DNA of 64,000 bases from Archangium minus. GTDB taxonomy: Bacteria; Myxococcota; Myxococcia; Myxococcales; Myxococcaceae. Under the pieces are notes generated by a model. It worked only from the letters and a program-made list of their open reading frames with translations. It ran no database searches and was not told the origin of the DNA. Where the stretch lies: contig NZ_CP043494.1 in NCBI RefSeq assembly GCF_044360475.1, positions 11,966,001-12,030,000 on the forward strand, in the 5' to 3' direction. A program made the translations under genes and the position numbers. Below, piece by piece: positions 1 to 9,767 of this stretch (positions within the stretch are counted from its first letter, which is position 1; every line of letters starts with the position of its first letter).

Positions 1-122
1 CCCTGGCTGACCTGGAACACACGGCCACATCCGAAGGGGACACCCATTTCGGGAACCACGGTGTTGCGAGCAGGGGGGACTGCCGGAGCGGAAGCAAGCA
101 AGAAGAGCGTGGGCAGGATCAT
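1..122 (-). CDS. M23-type peptidase, N-terminal fragment (runs off window)
   Basis: The reverse strand opens with an ATG at 122 and stays open to the window edge. The 40 visible residues start with a hydrophobic signal-like stretch (MILPTLFLLASAPAVPPA), followed by a mature N-terminus containing PFGCGRVFQVSQG. From memory, a PF.CGR...VSQGH segment precedes the LytM/M23 zinc site in many secreted myxobacterial M23 endopeptidases, so a cell-wall peptidase in the envelope is the best guess. The catalytic residues lie outside the window. No good Shine-Dalgarno sequence is visible, so the start is tentative. The gene lies downstream of, and in the same direction as, the MarR gene. Confidence 0.5.
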   Translation of the reverse strand, partial: MILPTLFLLASAPAVPPARNTVVPEMGVPFGCGRVFQVSQ

Positions 123-184
123 GAGTGGGCCGCGCGAAAACGACAGAACGCCTATTCACTATTCCAAACTCTTTTCCGTCCCGC

Positions 185-218
185 TGCTTGCCTGCTGGAC
201 TTGGAAGGCAGGCAAGCA
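185..218. repeat. 11-bp inverted repeat, possible terminator of the MarR gene
   Basis: TGCTTGCCTGC at 185-195 pairs perfectly with GCAGGCAAGCA at 208-218 around a 12-nt loop. It lies in the roughly 200-bp non-coding stretch after the MarR stop codon and before the start of the leftward gene ending at the window edge. No T-run follows on the reverse strand, so the terminator reading is weak. Nothing else was seen between 123 and 322. Confidence 0.35.
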
Positions 219-322
219 AGCGTCTGGGATTGGAGAGTTTGGTTTTTTCACCCAGATAGAGGAGACGTATTCCAGGGGTGAAGCAGGCGAGCGGCCGTGC
301 GGTAGAGGCCCTGCTCTCCCTG

Positions 323-823
323 CTATGTGGATGACGCGAGCTTCTCCAGCAACTGGAGCAGCCGAGCCCGTTCCTGCGCACTGAGCCGTGCCGAGATGCG
401 CCGGTCGTGAGCGAGCACCTCGCGTCGGATCTGCTCGAAGGCCGTCTGGCCAGCCGGGGTGAGGAAGACTCCGTAGGCTCTCCGGTCGTCCGGCTGCGGT
501 TCGCGCCGCACGAGCCCCTGCTCCACGAGCGAATCGATGAGCACCATCACGCCTGAACGAGCAATGCCGAGGATGTCGCCCAGTTGGGTCTGCTTCAGCC
601 CGGGATTGGCGGCAATCAATTGCAGGGTCGAGAACCGGGCGGGCGTGATGCCGAAGTGCGACAGCGACGCCGCGAAGTCCTCGAAGATGCGGATCTGCGC
701 ACGGCGAACCGCGTAGCCGACCAGCTCGTCGAGCACCCCGTAGTCCACGCCCTCCACGCGTGGGGCGGAGTGACGCTCACCAATGGACTCCTCCCCCGAC
801 CGCGCACTTCGTCCCTTCTTCAT
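323..823 (-). CDS. MarR-family transcriptional regulator
   Basis: A small winged-helix DNA-binding protein of about 166 residues. The core has the MarR layout: a helical dimerisation N-terminus (VGYAVRRAQIRIFEDFAASL), the helix-turn-helix (LKQTQLGDILGIARSGVMVL) and a wing with the DxR signature QPDDRRAYGVFLT. I place the start at the ATG at 823, which follows an AAGGTGG ribosome-binding site; a TTG at 838 would add five residues. It is divergent from a flavin monooxygenase/DUF3237 pair with a palindrome at 892-910 between them. The classical arrangement suggests it represses that pair, and perhaps itself, until an aromatic or similar ligand binds. The ligand is unknown. Confidence 0.88.
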   Translation of the reverse strand: MKKGRSARSGEESIGERHSAPRVEGVDYGVLDELVGYAVRRAQIRIFEDFAASLSHFGITPARFSTLQLIAANPGLKQTQLGDILGIARSGVMVLIDSLVEQGLVRREPQPDDRRAYGVFLTPAGQTAFEQIRREVLAHDRRISARLSAQERARLLQLLEKLASST

Positions 824-891
824 TCGCACCACCTTCAACGAGCAGACCCCAGCCTACGACGCCTCAATCGACGCACCGAGACTTGATTCAT

Positions 892-910
892 TTGTAATGC
901 ACCATAACAA
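892..910. promoter_or_regulatory. candidate MarR operator
   Basis: TTGTAATGCACCATAACAA is a near-perfect palindrome: eight-base arms with one mismatch around a 3-bp centre. It is the only clear dyad in the region between the divergent MarR gene and the monooxygenase gene. The size and TTG...CAA ends are typical of MarR-family operators. Binding is inferred. Confidence 0.55.
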
Positions 911-967
911 TCTCCTCCTGAGTGGAGGTGGCGCGTGCCGCAGGAAGAGCGCCCCAGGGAGAGAGCC

Positions 968-2254
968 ATGGAGATCCTCATCATCGGAGCCGGCCCCGCG
1001 GGCCTGACCGCGGCCTTGAGCCTTCATCAGGCCGGCTTCAGGCCGCGCGTGTACGAGGCGGTGTCCCGGCCCGCTCCGCTGGGCGTGGGAATCAACCTGC
1101 TTCCCCATGCGGTACGGGAGCTGGCCGAGCTCGGACTGCTCGATGACCTGCGCAGGCTGGGAGTGGAGACCAACGAGCTCGTCTACCTCAGCAAGCACGG
1201 CAAGCCCATCTGGCGCGAGGCGCGGGGGCTGGCCGCGGGCTACAAGTGGCCGCAGATCTCCATCCACCGGGGAGAGCTGCAGATGCTGCTGCTGCGCAAG
1301 ACGGTGGAGCGGCTCGGCGAGGAGAACGTGCTCCTGGGGCACACGCTCGCGGACCTGGAGACGAGCGACCAGGGCGTCACGGCTCACTTCGTCCAGCGCG
1401 CGACGGGTGAGTCACTCGGCGCCCGAAAGGCCGACGTGCTGATAGGGGCCGACGGCATCCACTCCGCGGTCCGGCGCAAGTTCTACCCGAACGAGGGGCC
1501 CCCGAACTTCTCCGGCGCGACGCTGTGGCGCGCCACAGTGGAGGCGCCGCCCTTCCTGGGAGGCCGCGCCATGGTCTGGGCCGGCCACTCCCGCCAGAAG
1601 CTCGTCGCCTATCCCATCCGGCACGACCCGGCGACCGGCAAGACGCTCATCAACTGGATCTGCGAGCTGCGCGGCGACAGCACCCGAACCCCGCCCAAGG
1701 AGGACTGGAACAAGCCCGGGAACAAGGCGGACTTCCTGCCGGCCTTCGCCAGCTGGCGCTTCCCGGAGATCGACACGCCGGCGCTCGTCGAGGCGACAGA
1801 ACAGGTGTTCGAGTTCCCCATGGTGGATCGCGACCCGCTGCCGCGTTGGACGTTCGGCCGCGCGACCCTGATGGGCGATGCCGCGCATCCCATGTTCCCC
1901 ATCGGCTCGAATGGAGCGACCCAGGGTCTCCTCGACGCGCGCGTCTTCAGCTATCACCTCGCGACCGCCGGTTCGATCGACGAGGCCCTGGCCCGCTACG
2001 AGAGTGAGCGGCGTACCGCGACCACTCGAATCGTCATGACCAACCGCGCCAACGGACCGGACCAGGTGATGGAGCTCGTCGAGCAGCGCGCGCCCCACCC
2101 AGACGACGACCTCGACGCCCGGGTGCCTTTCGAGGAGCGCAAGGCAATCGCAGACGAGTACAAACGCATCACCGGCTTCGACCCGAAGGTGCTCAACGAG
2201 CGGATGAGCTACACGGTCCTGCCTGGGTCGAACGCCGGAGGAGACCGCTCATGA
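968..2254 (+). CDS. FAD-dependent monooxygenase (aromatic hydroxylase type)
   Basis: A class A flavoprotein monooxygenase of 428 residues. It has the N-terminal dinucleotide fold GAGPAGLTAAL right after the start, the DG motif GADGIHSAVR near the middle, and the FAD ribityl-binding GD motif LMGDAAHPMFPIGSNGA around residue 305. Family members use NAD(P)H and O2 to hydroxylate aromatic or similar rings; the substrate cannot be read from the sequence. I chose the ATG at 968, preceded by AGGGAGAG, over the upstream in-frame start at 935, because the FAD fold begins immediately after it. The stop overlaps the next gene by 4 bp (ATGA), so the two are translationally coupled. Control by the divergent MarR regulator is likely. 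Confidence 0.9.
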   Translation: MEILIIGAGPAGLTAALSLHQAGFRPRVYEAVSRPAPLGVGINLLPHAVRELAELGLLDDLRRLGVETNELVYLSKHGKPIWREARGLAAGYKWPQISIHRGELQMLLLRKTVERLGEENVLLGHTLADLETSDQGVTAHFVQRATGESLGARKADVLIGADGIHSAVRRKFYPNEGPPNFSGATLWRATVEAPPFLGGRAMVWAGHSRQKLVAYPIRHDPATGKTLINWICELRGDSTRTPPKEDWNKPGNKADFLPAFASWRFPEIDTPALVEATEQVFEFPMVDRDPLPRWTFGRATLMGDAAHPMFPIGSNGATQGLLDARVFSYHLATAGSIDEALARYESERRTATTRIVMTNRANGPDQVMELVEQRAPHPDDDLDARVPFEERKAIADEYKRITGFDPKVLNERMSYTVLPGSNAGGDRS

Positions 2255-2823
2255 CGGCCCTTCCAGGCGCCCTCGGCTCCTTCGAGGGCATGGGGCTTCA
2301 TCCCGTGGGACGCTTCCGCATCGCGCTCGGGGAGGTGCAGACGGTGGGTTCCGTCGCACAGGGGCAGCGGAGGGTGAGCCTCATCACCGGAGGTCGGGTG
2401 GAGGGCCCCTTCTTCACCGGCGAGGTGCTCCCGGGTGGCTCTGACTGGCAGCTCATCCGAGGCGATGGGGTGGTCGAGATCGATGCCCGCTTCGTCGTAC
2501 AGCTCCAGGAGGGGGGCCTCCTGTCGGTGCGGAACCAGGGCTACCGCCATGGTCCACCCGAGGTGATGGCCGCGCTCGCCCGTGGAGAGCAGGTCCCCGC
2601 GCACGCCTATTACTTCTGCTCGGTCCTATGGTTCGAGGCACCGGAGGGGCGGCTCTCCTGGCTCGGCAAGACGCTCGTGCTGGCGACCGGGACGCGGGAG
2701 GGAGGCGAGGTCCGGTTCGAGGCCGCGGCGATGGCCCACCCTGGTGGAGCATCCACGAAGTCTCTGGACCTGGTCCGAAAGCCTGTGGATGTCCCCTCTC
2801 CCTCTGGGAGAGGGCCAGGGTGA
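2251..2823 (+). CDS. DUF3237 family protein, C-terminus read through a repeat
   Basis: The first ~165 residues match the DUF3237 family (small beta-barrel proteins of unknown activity). Visible features include ITGGRVEGPFFTGEVLPGG, a mid-protein RNQGYRHGPPEVM segment and a C-terminal YYFCSVLWFEAPEG strand. Members often sit beside aromatic or hydroxylating catabolic enzymes, as here behind the overlapping monooxygenase, so a joint catabolic role is plausible. The last residues (about PVDVPSPSGRGPG) and the stop codon come from the dispersed palindromic repeat that begins near 2784, so the native C-terminus has probably been replaced. Confidence 0.78.
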   Translation: MTALPGALGSFEGMGLHPVGRFRIALGEVQTVGSVAQGQRRVSLITGGRVEGPFFTGEVLPGGSDWQLIRGDGVVEIDARFVVQLQEGGLLSVRNQGYRHGPPEVMAALARGEQVPAHAYYFCSVLWFEAPEGRLSWLGKTLVLATGTREGGEVRFEAAAMAHPGGASTKSLDLVRKPVDVPSPSGRGPG

Positions 2824-2930
2824 GGGTATCGGGTGCACCCGGGTTGAACCCCCTGTCCACACCCGTGGGCCACGGGTTGAAGAGCGGGCTCGAATACCCT
2901 CACCCCCCGCCCTCTCCCAGAGGGAGAGGG
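2784..2930. repeat. dispersed palindromic repeat, inverted pair
   Basis: Two copies of the repeat face each other. The forward copy (2784-2830) has CCCTCTCCC at 2794-2802, a 3-nt loop, GGGAGAGGG at 2806-2814 and the flank CAGGGTGAGGGTATC. The reverse copy (about 2893-2930) starts ATACCCTCACC and ends in the same hairpin. The ~60 bp between them is GC-rich with no gene. Together they fill the gap between the DUF3237 and TfoX genes. The layout resembles REP/BIME pairs; it may act as a bidirectional terminator or mRNA stabiliser. Confidence 0.75.
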
Positions 2931-2999
2931 TGCATGCGCAACACAAGAGCATGGCCCCGCCGCGGCACCGGCCCCATGATGGGGTGAACGGGAGGCCTC

Positions 3000-3464
3000 A
3001 TGGCGCGCATGGACAGCTACGTGGAGTACACGCTGGAGTTGCTGGAGCCGCTCGGCTTCGTGCAAGCACGCTCCATGTTCGGCGGGTGGGGTCTGTACCA
3101 CGGCGGGAGGATGTTCGGACTGATCATCCAGGAACGGCTCTACCTGAAGACAGACGACACCACGCGCGCCGCCTTCGAGTCCGCGGGAGGCGAGCCGTTC
3201 GTCTACGACCCGGGCACGGGCCGCAAGCCCGTCACCATGTCGTACTGGACTCCCCCCTCGGACGCGAGTGACGACGCCCACGCGCTACTGCCCTGGGCTC
3301 GCCGTGCCGTGGACGCCGCCCTCCGGGCCGCGCAGAAGAAGCCCGCCAAGAAGAAGTCCACCGCGACGAAGAAGCCCGCTCCGGTGAAGGCGAAGTCCCC
3401 CTCGGCGGCGAAGAAGCCCGCTCCCTCGAAGAAGAAGACCGCCCGGCCCTCGCGTCGGGCCTGA
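3000..3464 (+). CDS. TfoX N-terminal domain protein with histone H1-like tail
   Basis: Residues 1-100 are a TfoX/Sxy N-terminal domain, seen in MDSYVEYTLELLEPLG, the signature SMFGGWGLYHGGRMFGLI and an LYLKTDD strand. The last ~50 residues are a lysine/alanine/proline tail (QKKPAKKKSTATKKPAPVKA and on) like eukaryotic H1 or bacterial H1-like proteins, so DNA or RNA binding is expected. In gamma-proteobacteria TfoX/Sxy co-activates competence genes. Stand-alone N-terminal domains in other phyla have no settled function, so a competence role is not implied. The start is the ATG at 3000. Another KAPAKKA-tailed protein lies at 23446-25083. Confidence 0.82.
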   Translation: MARMDSYVEYTLELLEPLGFVQARSMFGGWGLYHGGRMFGLIIQERLYLKTDDTTRAAFESAGGEPFVYDPGTGRKPVTMSYWTPPSDASDDAHALLPWARRAVDAALRAAQKKPAKKKSTATKKPAPVKAKSPSAAKKPAPSKKKTARPSRRA

Positions 3465-3557
3465 GTGTCGCCAAGCCGCACTTCGCGCAACGTGCCCGGC
3501 GCCCTCCCCGTCCGCAGCCGCTATCCTGCCGCCTCTTTCTTCAACGGAGGCAGCACC

Positions 3558-3953
3558 GTGGCCGCAGACACCCTCTTCATGAAGATCGTCCGAGGCGAGA
3601 TTCCCTGCCACAAGGTCTGGGAGGACGACCAACACCTGGCCTTCCTGGACATCCGCCCGCTGAGGCCAGGGCACACGCTCGTCATCCCCAAGGTGGCGGT
3701 GGACTACCTCTTCGACATGGACCCCCAGGCCTATGGGGCGCTGATGCAGGCGGTGCGCACGGTGGCTCGGCTGCTGAAGGAGCGCACCCAGTGCCAGCGC
3801 GTGGTGGAGGTGGTGCTCGGCTACGAGGTGCCGCACGCGCACGTGCACCTCATCCCTACCAATTCCATGGCGGAGATGCCGTCCTTCGGTGGCACCCCGA
3901 CCGACCACGCCGAGCTGGCGAAGCTGGCGGCTCACCTGCGCGGCGGGGCGTGA
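3558..3953 (+). CDS. HIT-family nucleotide-binding protein
   Basis: A compact histidine-triad hydrolase of about 131 residues. It has the N-terminal DTLFMKIVRGEIPCHKVWED, the RPGHTLVIPK segment and the catalytic triad motif HAHVHLIP, whose central histidine attacks the phosphate of nucleoside phosphoramidates or dinucleotides. The in-frame region upstream of 3558 does not look like HIT sequence. I therefore take the GTG at 3558, eight bases after a GGAGG site, as the start. It probably acts as a general cytosolic purine phosphoramidase (HinT-like). Two adjacent hairpins follow the stop. Confidence 0.9.
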   Translation: MAADTLFMKIVRGEIPCHKVWEDDQHLAFLDIRPLRPGHTLVIPKVAVDYLFDMDPQAYGALMQAVRTVARLLKERTQCQRVVEVVLGYEVPHAHVHLIPTNSMAEMPSFGGTPTDHAELAKLAAHLRGGA

Positions 3954-3972
3954 GCCCTCTTGCGGAGCAGCT

Positions 3973-4004
3973 ATCCGGGCCTCCGGATGGCGCGCTGACG
4001 CGCC
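3973..4004 (+). terminator. two back-to-back hairpins after the HIT gene
   Basis: ATCCGG-GCCT-CCGGAT (3973-3988) is followed without a gap by GGCGCG-CTGA-CGCGCC (3989-4004). Both are perfect 6-bp stems with 4-nt loops. They lie between the HIT stop and the prolyl oligopeptidase start. There is no U-tract, so they may act as an attenuator or a rho-assisted terminator. Confidence 0.45.
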
Positions 4005-4082
4005 GGGACAAGCGGACGGCGGCGGCTCGTGGCAGGCTAGGGGCACCCAACCCGACACACGAGGGACTCCGTGCAACAACGC

Positions 4083-6257
4083 ATGAAGCCGGCGATCGCC
4101 GCGCTGTCGCTGATGCTGCCCATGACGTCGCTGGCTGCTGACGCCAAGAGCGCCGTGCCCCCGCCGCCCGTCGCGGCGAAGAAGGCCGTGGTGGACACCT
4201 ACCACGGCACGAAGGTCGAGGACCCCTACCAGTGGCTCGAGAAGAGCGACGACCCCGAGGTCCGCAAGTGGGTGGAGGGGCAGACCGCGCACATGCGCGC
4301 GGTGCTCGACAAGCTTCCCTCGCGTGACGCCATCCGCGCCCGCATCACCACGCTGATGACCCACAAGTCGCCGGCCCACTTCGGGCTGATTCAGCGCGGC
4401 GGAGTCTTGTTCTCCATGAAGTTCCAGCCGCCCCAGCAGCAGTCCATGCTGGTGGTACTGGCCTCGCCGGAGGACCCCTCCACGGCGCGCGTGCTGGTGA
4501 ACCCGATGGAGCTCGACCCGAGCGGCCGCACCACCATCGACTTCTTCGTCCCCTCGCTGGACGGCAAGAAGGTGGCGGTGTCGCTGTCGAAGGACGGCAC
4601 GGAGAGCGGTGATGTCACCGTCTACGACGTGGCCACCGGCAAGCCGCTGCCCGGCGAGGTGGTGCCCCGAGTGAACGGCGGCACCGCGGGAGGCGACCTG
4701 ACGTGGAACGCGGACGGCTCGGGCTTCTTCTACACGCGCTACCCGCGCGGCGAGGAGCGCCCGGCGGCGGACCGCGACTTCTACCAGCAGGTGTACTTCC
4801 ACAAGCTCGGCACGCCGACGGACAAGGACACCTACGAGCTGGGCAAGGACGCCCCGCGCATCGCCAACTTCAAGCTCTCCACGTCCGAGGATGGCACCTC
4901 CGTGCTGGCCACCCTGGGCAACGGCGACGGCGGCGAGTACGCGCTCTACCTGCGCGGGCCCAAGGGCACCTGGACGCAGCTGTCCAAGTTCGAGGACAAG
5001 CTCATCCACGCGGAGTTCGGCAAGGACGGCGCGCTCTACGCACTGTCGCGCAAGGACGCGCCGCGCGGCAAGGTGCTGCGGATTCCGCTCGCCACGCCAT
5101 CGCTCGACAAGGCCACCGTCCTCATCCCCGAGGGCAAGGCCTCCATCGCGAGCTTCCAACCCACCGCCACGCGTCTCTACGTGCAGGAGCAGCTCGGTGG
5201 CCCCTCGCAGATGCGCATGGTGGGCCTGGACGGCAAGGAGCTCGGCGTGGTGCCCACCCCGCCCGTCTCCAGCGTGGGCGGCGCGGTGCCCCTGGGCGGT
5301 GATGACATCCTCATGACCAACGTCAGCTACACCGAGCCGCCCACCGTGTACCGCTATGCGGCGAAGGACGGCTCGCTGACGAAGACGGCCTTGGGCCGGA
5401 CCTCGCCGGTGGACACTCGGAACGTGGTGGTGGACCGTGTCATGTGCACGTCCAAGGACGGCACCCAGGTGCCGCTCAACATCCTCCACGCGCGCGGCAC
5501 GAAGCTCAACGGCAACAACCCCACGCTGCTCACCGGCTACGGCGGCTTCAACATCTCCCTCAGCCCCGGCCTCAACGTGCTCAACTTCGCCTTCATCGAG
5601 CAGGGCGGCGTGGTGGCCGTGGCCAACCTGCGCGGCGGCTCCGAGTTCGGCGAGGAGTGGCACACCAACGGCTCGCTCACGAAGAAGCAGAACGTCTTCG
5701 ATGACTTCTACGCCTGCGCGAAGCTGCTGGTGGACAAGAAGTGGACCAAGCCCGAGCGCCTGGCCATCCAGGGCGGCAGCAACGGCGGCCTGCTCATGGG
5801 CGCGGCGCTGACTCAGCACCCGGAGATGTTCCGCACGGTGCTCGCGTTCGTGGGCCTCTACGACATGCTCCGCGTGGAGCTCACGCCCAACGGCCAGTTC
5901 AACACCACCGAGTACGGCACGGTGAAGGACCCCGAGCAGTTCAAGGCGCTGTATGCCTATTCGCCCTACCACCAGGTGAAGAACGGGGTGAAGTACCCCT
6001 CGGTGCTCTTCACCTCGGGCGAGAACGATCCGCGCGTGGATCCCTTCCACTCGCGCAAGATGGTGGCCCGGCTGCAAGAGGCCACGGCCTCCAAGCGCCC
6101 GGTGCTGCTGCGCACCAACAACATGGGCCACGGCATGGGCACGCCGCTGGCCGACAGCATTGAGGAGAAGGTGGACGTCTACGCCTTCCTCTTCAACGAG
6201 CTGGGCATGAAGTACCGCCCGGTAGACGGCAAGGTCGCCTCGCCCGCGGCCAAGTAG
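4083..6257 (+). CDS. secreted prolyl oligopeptidase (S9A)
   Basis: A serine peptidase of about 724 residues. A short signal peptide (KPAIAALSLMLPMTSLAADA) is followed by the PDTYHG-like N-terminal hairpin (VVDTYHGTKVEDPYQWLE), a seven-bladed propeller region (about 80-440) and a C-terminal alpha/beta-hydrolase domain. The nucleophile is Ser ~566 in GGSNGGLLMG, the acid is Asp ~649 in ENDPRVDPFHSRK, and the base is His ~683 in NMGHGMG. It cleaves after proline in short peptides, probably in the periplasm or outside during predatory protein degradation. A GTG at 4071 would add four residues. The gene appears monocistronic, ending in a repeat pair. Confidence 0.93.
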   Translation: MKPAIAALSLMLPMTSLAADAKSAVPPPPVAAKKAVVDTYHGTKVEDPYQWLEKSDDPEVRKWVEGQTAHMRAVLDKLPSRDAIRARITTLMTHKSPAHFGLIQRGGVLFSMKFQPPQQQSMLVVLASPEDPSTARVLVNPMELDPSGRTTIDFFVPSLDGKKVAVSLSKDGTESGDVTVYDVATGKPLPGEVVPRVNGGTAGGDLTWNADGSGFFYTRYPRGEERPAADRDFYQQVYFHKLGTPTDKDTYELGKDAPRIANFKLSTSEDGTSVLATLGNGDGGEYALYLRGPKGTWTQLSKFEDKLIHAEFGKDGALYALSRKDAPRGKVLRIPLATPSLDKATVLIPEGKASIASFQPTATRLYVQEQLGGPSQMRMVGLDGKELGVVPTPPVSSVGGAVPLGGDDILMTNVSYTEPPTVYRYAAKDGSLTKTALGRTSPVDTRNVVVDRVMCTSKDGTQVPLNILHARGTKLNGNNPTLLTGYGGFNISLSPGLNVLNFAFIEQGGVVAVANLRGGSEFGEEWHTNGSLTKKQNVFDDFYACAKLLVDKKWTKPERLAIQGGSNGGLLMGAALTQHPEMFRTVLAFVGLYDMLRVELTPNGQFNTTEYGTVKDPEQFKALYAYSPYHQVKNGVKYPSVLFTSGENDPRVDPFHSRKMVARLQEATASKRPVLLRTNNMGHGMGTPLADSIEEKVDVYAFLFNELGMKYRPVDGKVASPAAK

Positions 6258-6274
6258 CGTCCCCGTGGGCCCCT

Positions 6275-6406
6275 CCCTCTCCCTTTGGGAGAGGGGCGGG
6301 GTGAGGGTAACGGGTTCCCACCCCAGGGTCCGAGGGCCGGCGGACCCGGGGACTCAAGCCCGGATCCGGATACCCTCACCCTGTCCCTCTCCCAGGGGGA
6401 GAGGGG
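6275..6406. repeat. dispersed palindromic repeat, inverted pair
   Basis: This is the second inverted pair of the family. Copy one (6275-6310) has CCCTCTCCC, loop TTT, GGGAGAGGG and then GGGTGAGGGTA. Copy two (6370-6406) reads ATACCCTCACC and ends in a hairpin with the same arms. About 60 bp of non-coding GC-rich sequence lies between. The pair sits exactly between the convergent oligopeptidase and acyl-CoA synthetase genes, and a bidirectional terminator role fits. Confidence 0.75.
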
Positions 6407-6409
6407 AAG

Positions 6410-8227
<1,818 letters not shown>

Positions 8228-8309
8228 GTGCTCGGGCTCCTTCGGGTCGGGAGATGGGCGGTCGTCAGGAGATAGACCCCCCCTATGCCTGAGAACACGG
8301 GAAGCTACC

Positions 8310-9725
8310 TCATTTAGGGTCCCTACTGGATGGGTCTGGCGGCACTTTCGTCCGCACCCCAGGTGGAAAATCTTGCTCCAACAGGTTGAACCGCCGCCAG
8401 GCGCCTCCTCGGAAGCGCAGGTAGAGGGCGAGCGCCAGTCCGCCAATATAGACAGTCAGCCAGAGCATGGCGGCGACCTCCCCGCCCCCGAGCACCCGGA
8501 CGCTCACCCAGGCCCCAGGCACGAAGAGGAACCAGGCGAGGGCCATCCGCATCCAGAGGGTGAAGGCGGTGTCTCCGGCGGCCCGCAGCGCCTCGGCGAG
8601 GGTGGTGACCATCGCATCGAAGAGCTGCCACGCCACGGAGAGCCGGAGCATCCGCGCACCGGTGTCGAGCAGCTCTCCCTCCGACACCCCACCCGTGAAG
8701 GGCATGAAGGCCCACCGGGGGGCCAACAGGAAGACGAGCCCCACCATCCCCTGCCAGCAGCCCGTGAGGACGAAGGTGAGCCGCACGGCGCGCGGCACCT
8801 CGTCCCGGGCGCTCGCGCCGATGGCCTGGCCCACCACGATGGCGCCCGCACTCCCGATGGCGAACGCCGGCATGAAGGCCATGGAGTTGAGCTGCATGAC
8901 AGCCATCAGCGCCGCCAGCACGGTGGTGCCCAGCCCCGCCACCACCACGTTGACGAAGAAGCTGTAGGCCAGGAACTCGAAGAACCAGTTGAGGCCCGAG
9001 GGGAGACCGAAGCGCAGCGTCCGCAGGAACTCGCGCCCGTGGAGGCGCGGCCACCGGGCGCCTCCTCCCTGGACGAGGAAGAACGCGAGCAACCCGACGA
9101 AGGAGACGCCCGTGGAGATGACACTCGCCCACGCGGCGCCAGCGACGCCGAGCGCGGGGAGCCCGAAGTGGCCGTCGATAAGCAACCAGTTGCCCAGGAT
9201 GTTGAGCCCCATGGCGGCGAGGCTGGCCACCATGGGTAGCCGAGTGTTACCGAGGCCCGCGTAGTAGTTGGCGAGCGCCTCGAAGCCCACGACGAGCCCG
9301 CCCGACAGCAGCCGGACCTGGAGGTACGTGCGCACGCCGTCGCGCACCTCGGGGGTGTACTCGAACAGGGAGAGCCCCGCGGGCAGCACGGGCAGCAGGG
9401 CCATGCACAGCACCTGGGCCAACCCGGCGATGGCGAGCCCGTAGAAGGCATAGCGCCGAGCTCCGCCCAGGTCCCCAGCGCCGAAGGACTGGGAAGCGAA
9501 GCTGGAGACGATGAACACCGTGCCCATGGGCAGGATGAACACCAGGTTGGAGTTCATCGCGCCCGTGGTGGCGGAGGCCAGGGCGGACTCGCCGAGGTGG
9601 GCCACCATGATGGCGTCCGCGAGCCCCACCACCACCTGCGTGGACCGCGAGATGATGATGGGCCACGCCAGCCGCAGCAACGAGACAATCGTCACCGCGA
9701 CGCGTTCGCCAGGGGCGCTGTGCAT
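8310..9725 (-). CDS. MATE-family multidrug exporter
   Basis: A 471-residue integral membrane protein with about 12 predicted helices in two similar halves. The family features are RLAWPIIISRSTQVVVGLAD near the N-terminus, LGNTRLPMVASLAAMGLNIL in the first half and the related RAAGDTAFTLWMRMALAWFL in the second. MATE proteins extrude cationic drugs or metabolites using Na+ or H+ gradients; the substrate is unknown. The start is the ATG at 9725. It precedes the acyl-CoA synthetase gene on the same strand with an ~80-bp gap, so they may be partly co-transcribed, though no shared function is evident. Confidence 0.92.
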   Translation of the reverse strand: MHSAPGERVAVTIVSLLRLAWPIIISRSTQVVVGLADAIMVAHLGESALASATTGAMNSNLVFILPMGTVFIVSSFASQSFGAGDLGGARRYAFYGLAIAGLAQVLCMALLPVLPAGLSLFEYTPEVRDGVRTYLQVRLLSGGLVVGFEALANYYAGLGNTRLPMVASLAAMGLNILGNWLLIDGHFGLPALGVAGAAWASVISTGVSFVGLLAFFLVQGGGARWPRLHGREFLRTLRFGLPSGLNWFFEFLAYSFFVNVVVAGLGTTVLAALMAVMQLNSMAFMPAFAIGSAGAIVVGQAIGASARDEVPRAVRLTFVLTGCWQGMVGLVFLLAPRWAFMPFTGGVSEGELLDTGARMLRLSVAWQLFDAMVTTLAEALRAAGDTAFTLWMRMALAWFLFVPGAWVSVRVLGGGEVAAMLWLTVYIGGLALALYLRFRGGAWRRFNLLEQDFPPGVRTKVPPDPSSRDPK

Positions 9726-9767
9726 GACCCGACTCCTAGCACAGCGCTCCGGACCTCTAAGGCGCGA

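Noticed and set aside
61..384. Forward ORF of 107 codons at the left edge
   Set aside because: No ribosome-binding site, no recognisable sequence, and it overlaps both the reverse M23-type gene start and the end of the MarR gene.
3285..6131. 948-codon reverse ORF
   Set aside because: Histidine/arginine-rich antisense shadow of the TfoX, HIT and prolyl oligopeptidase genes, typical of high-GC DNA.
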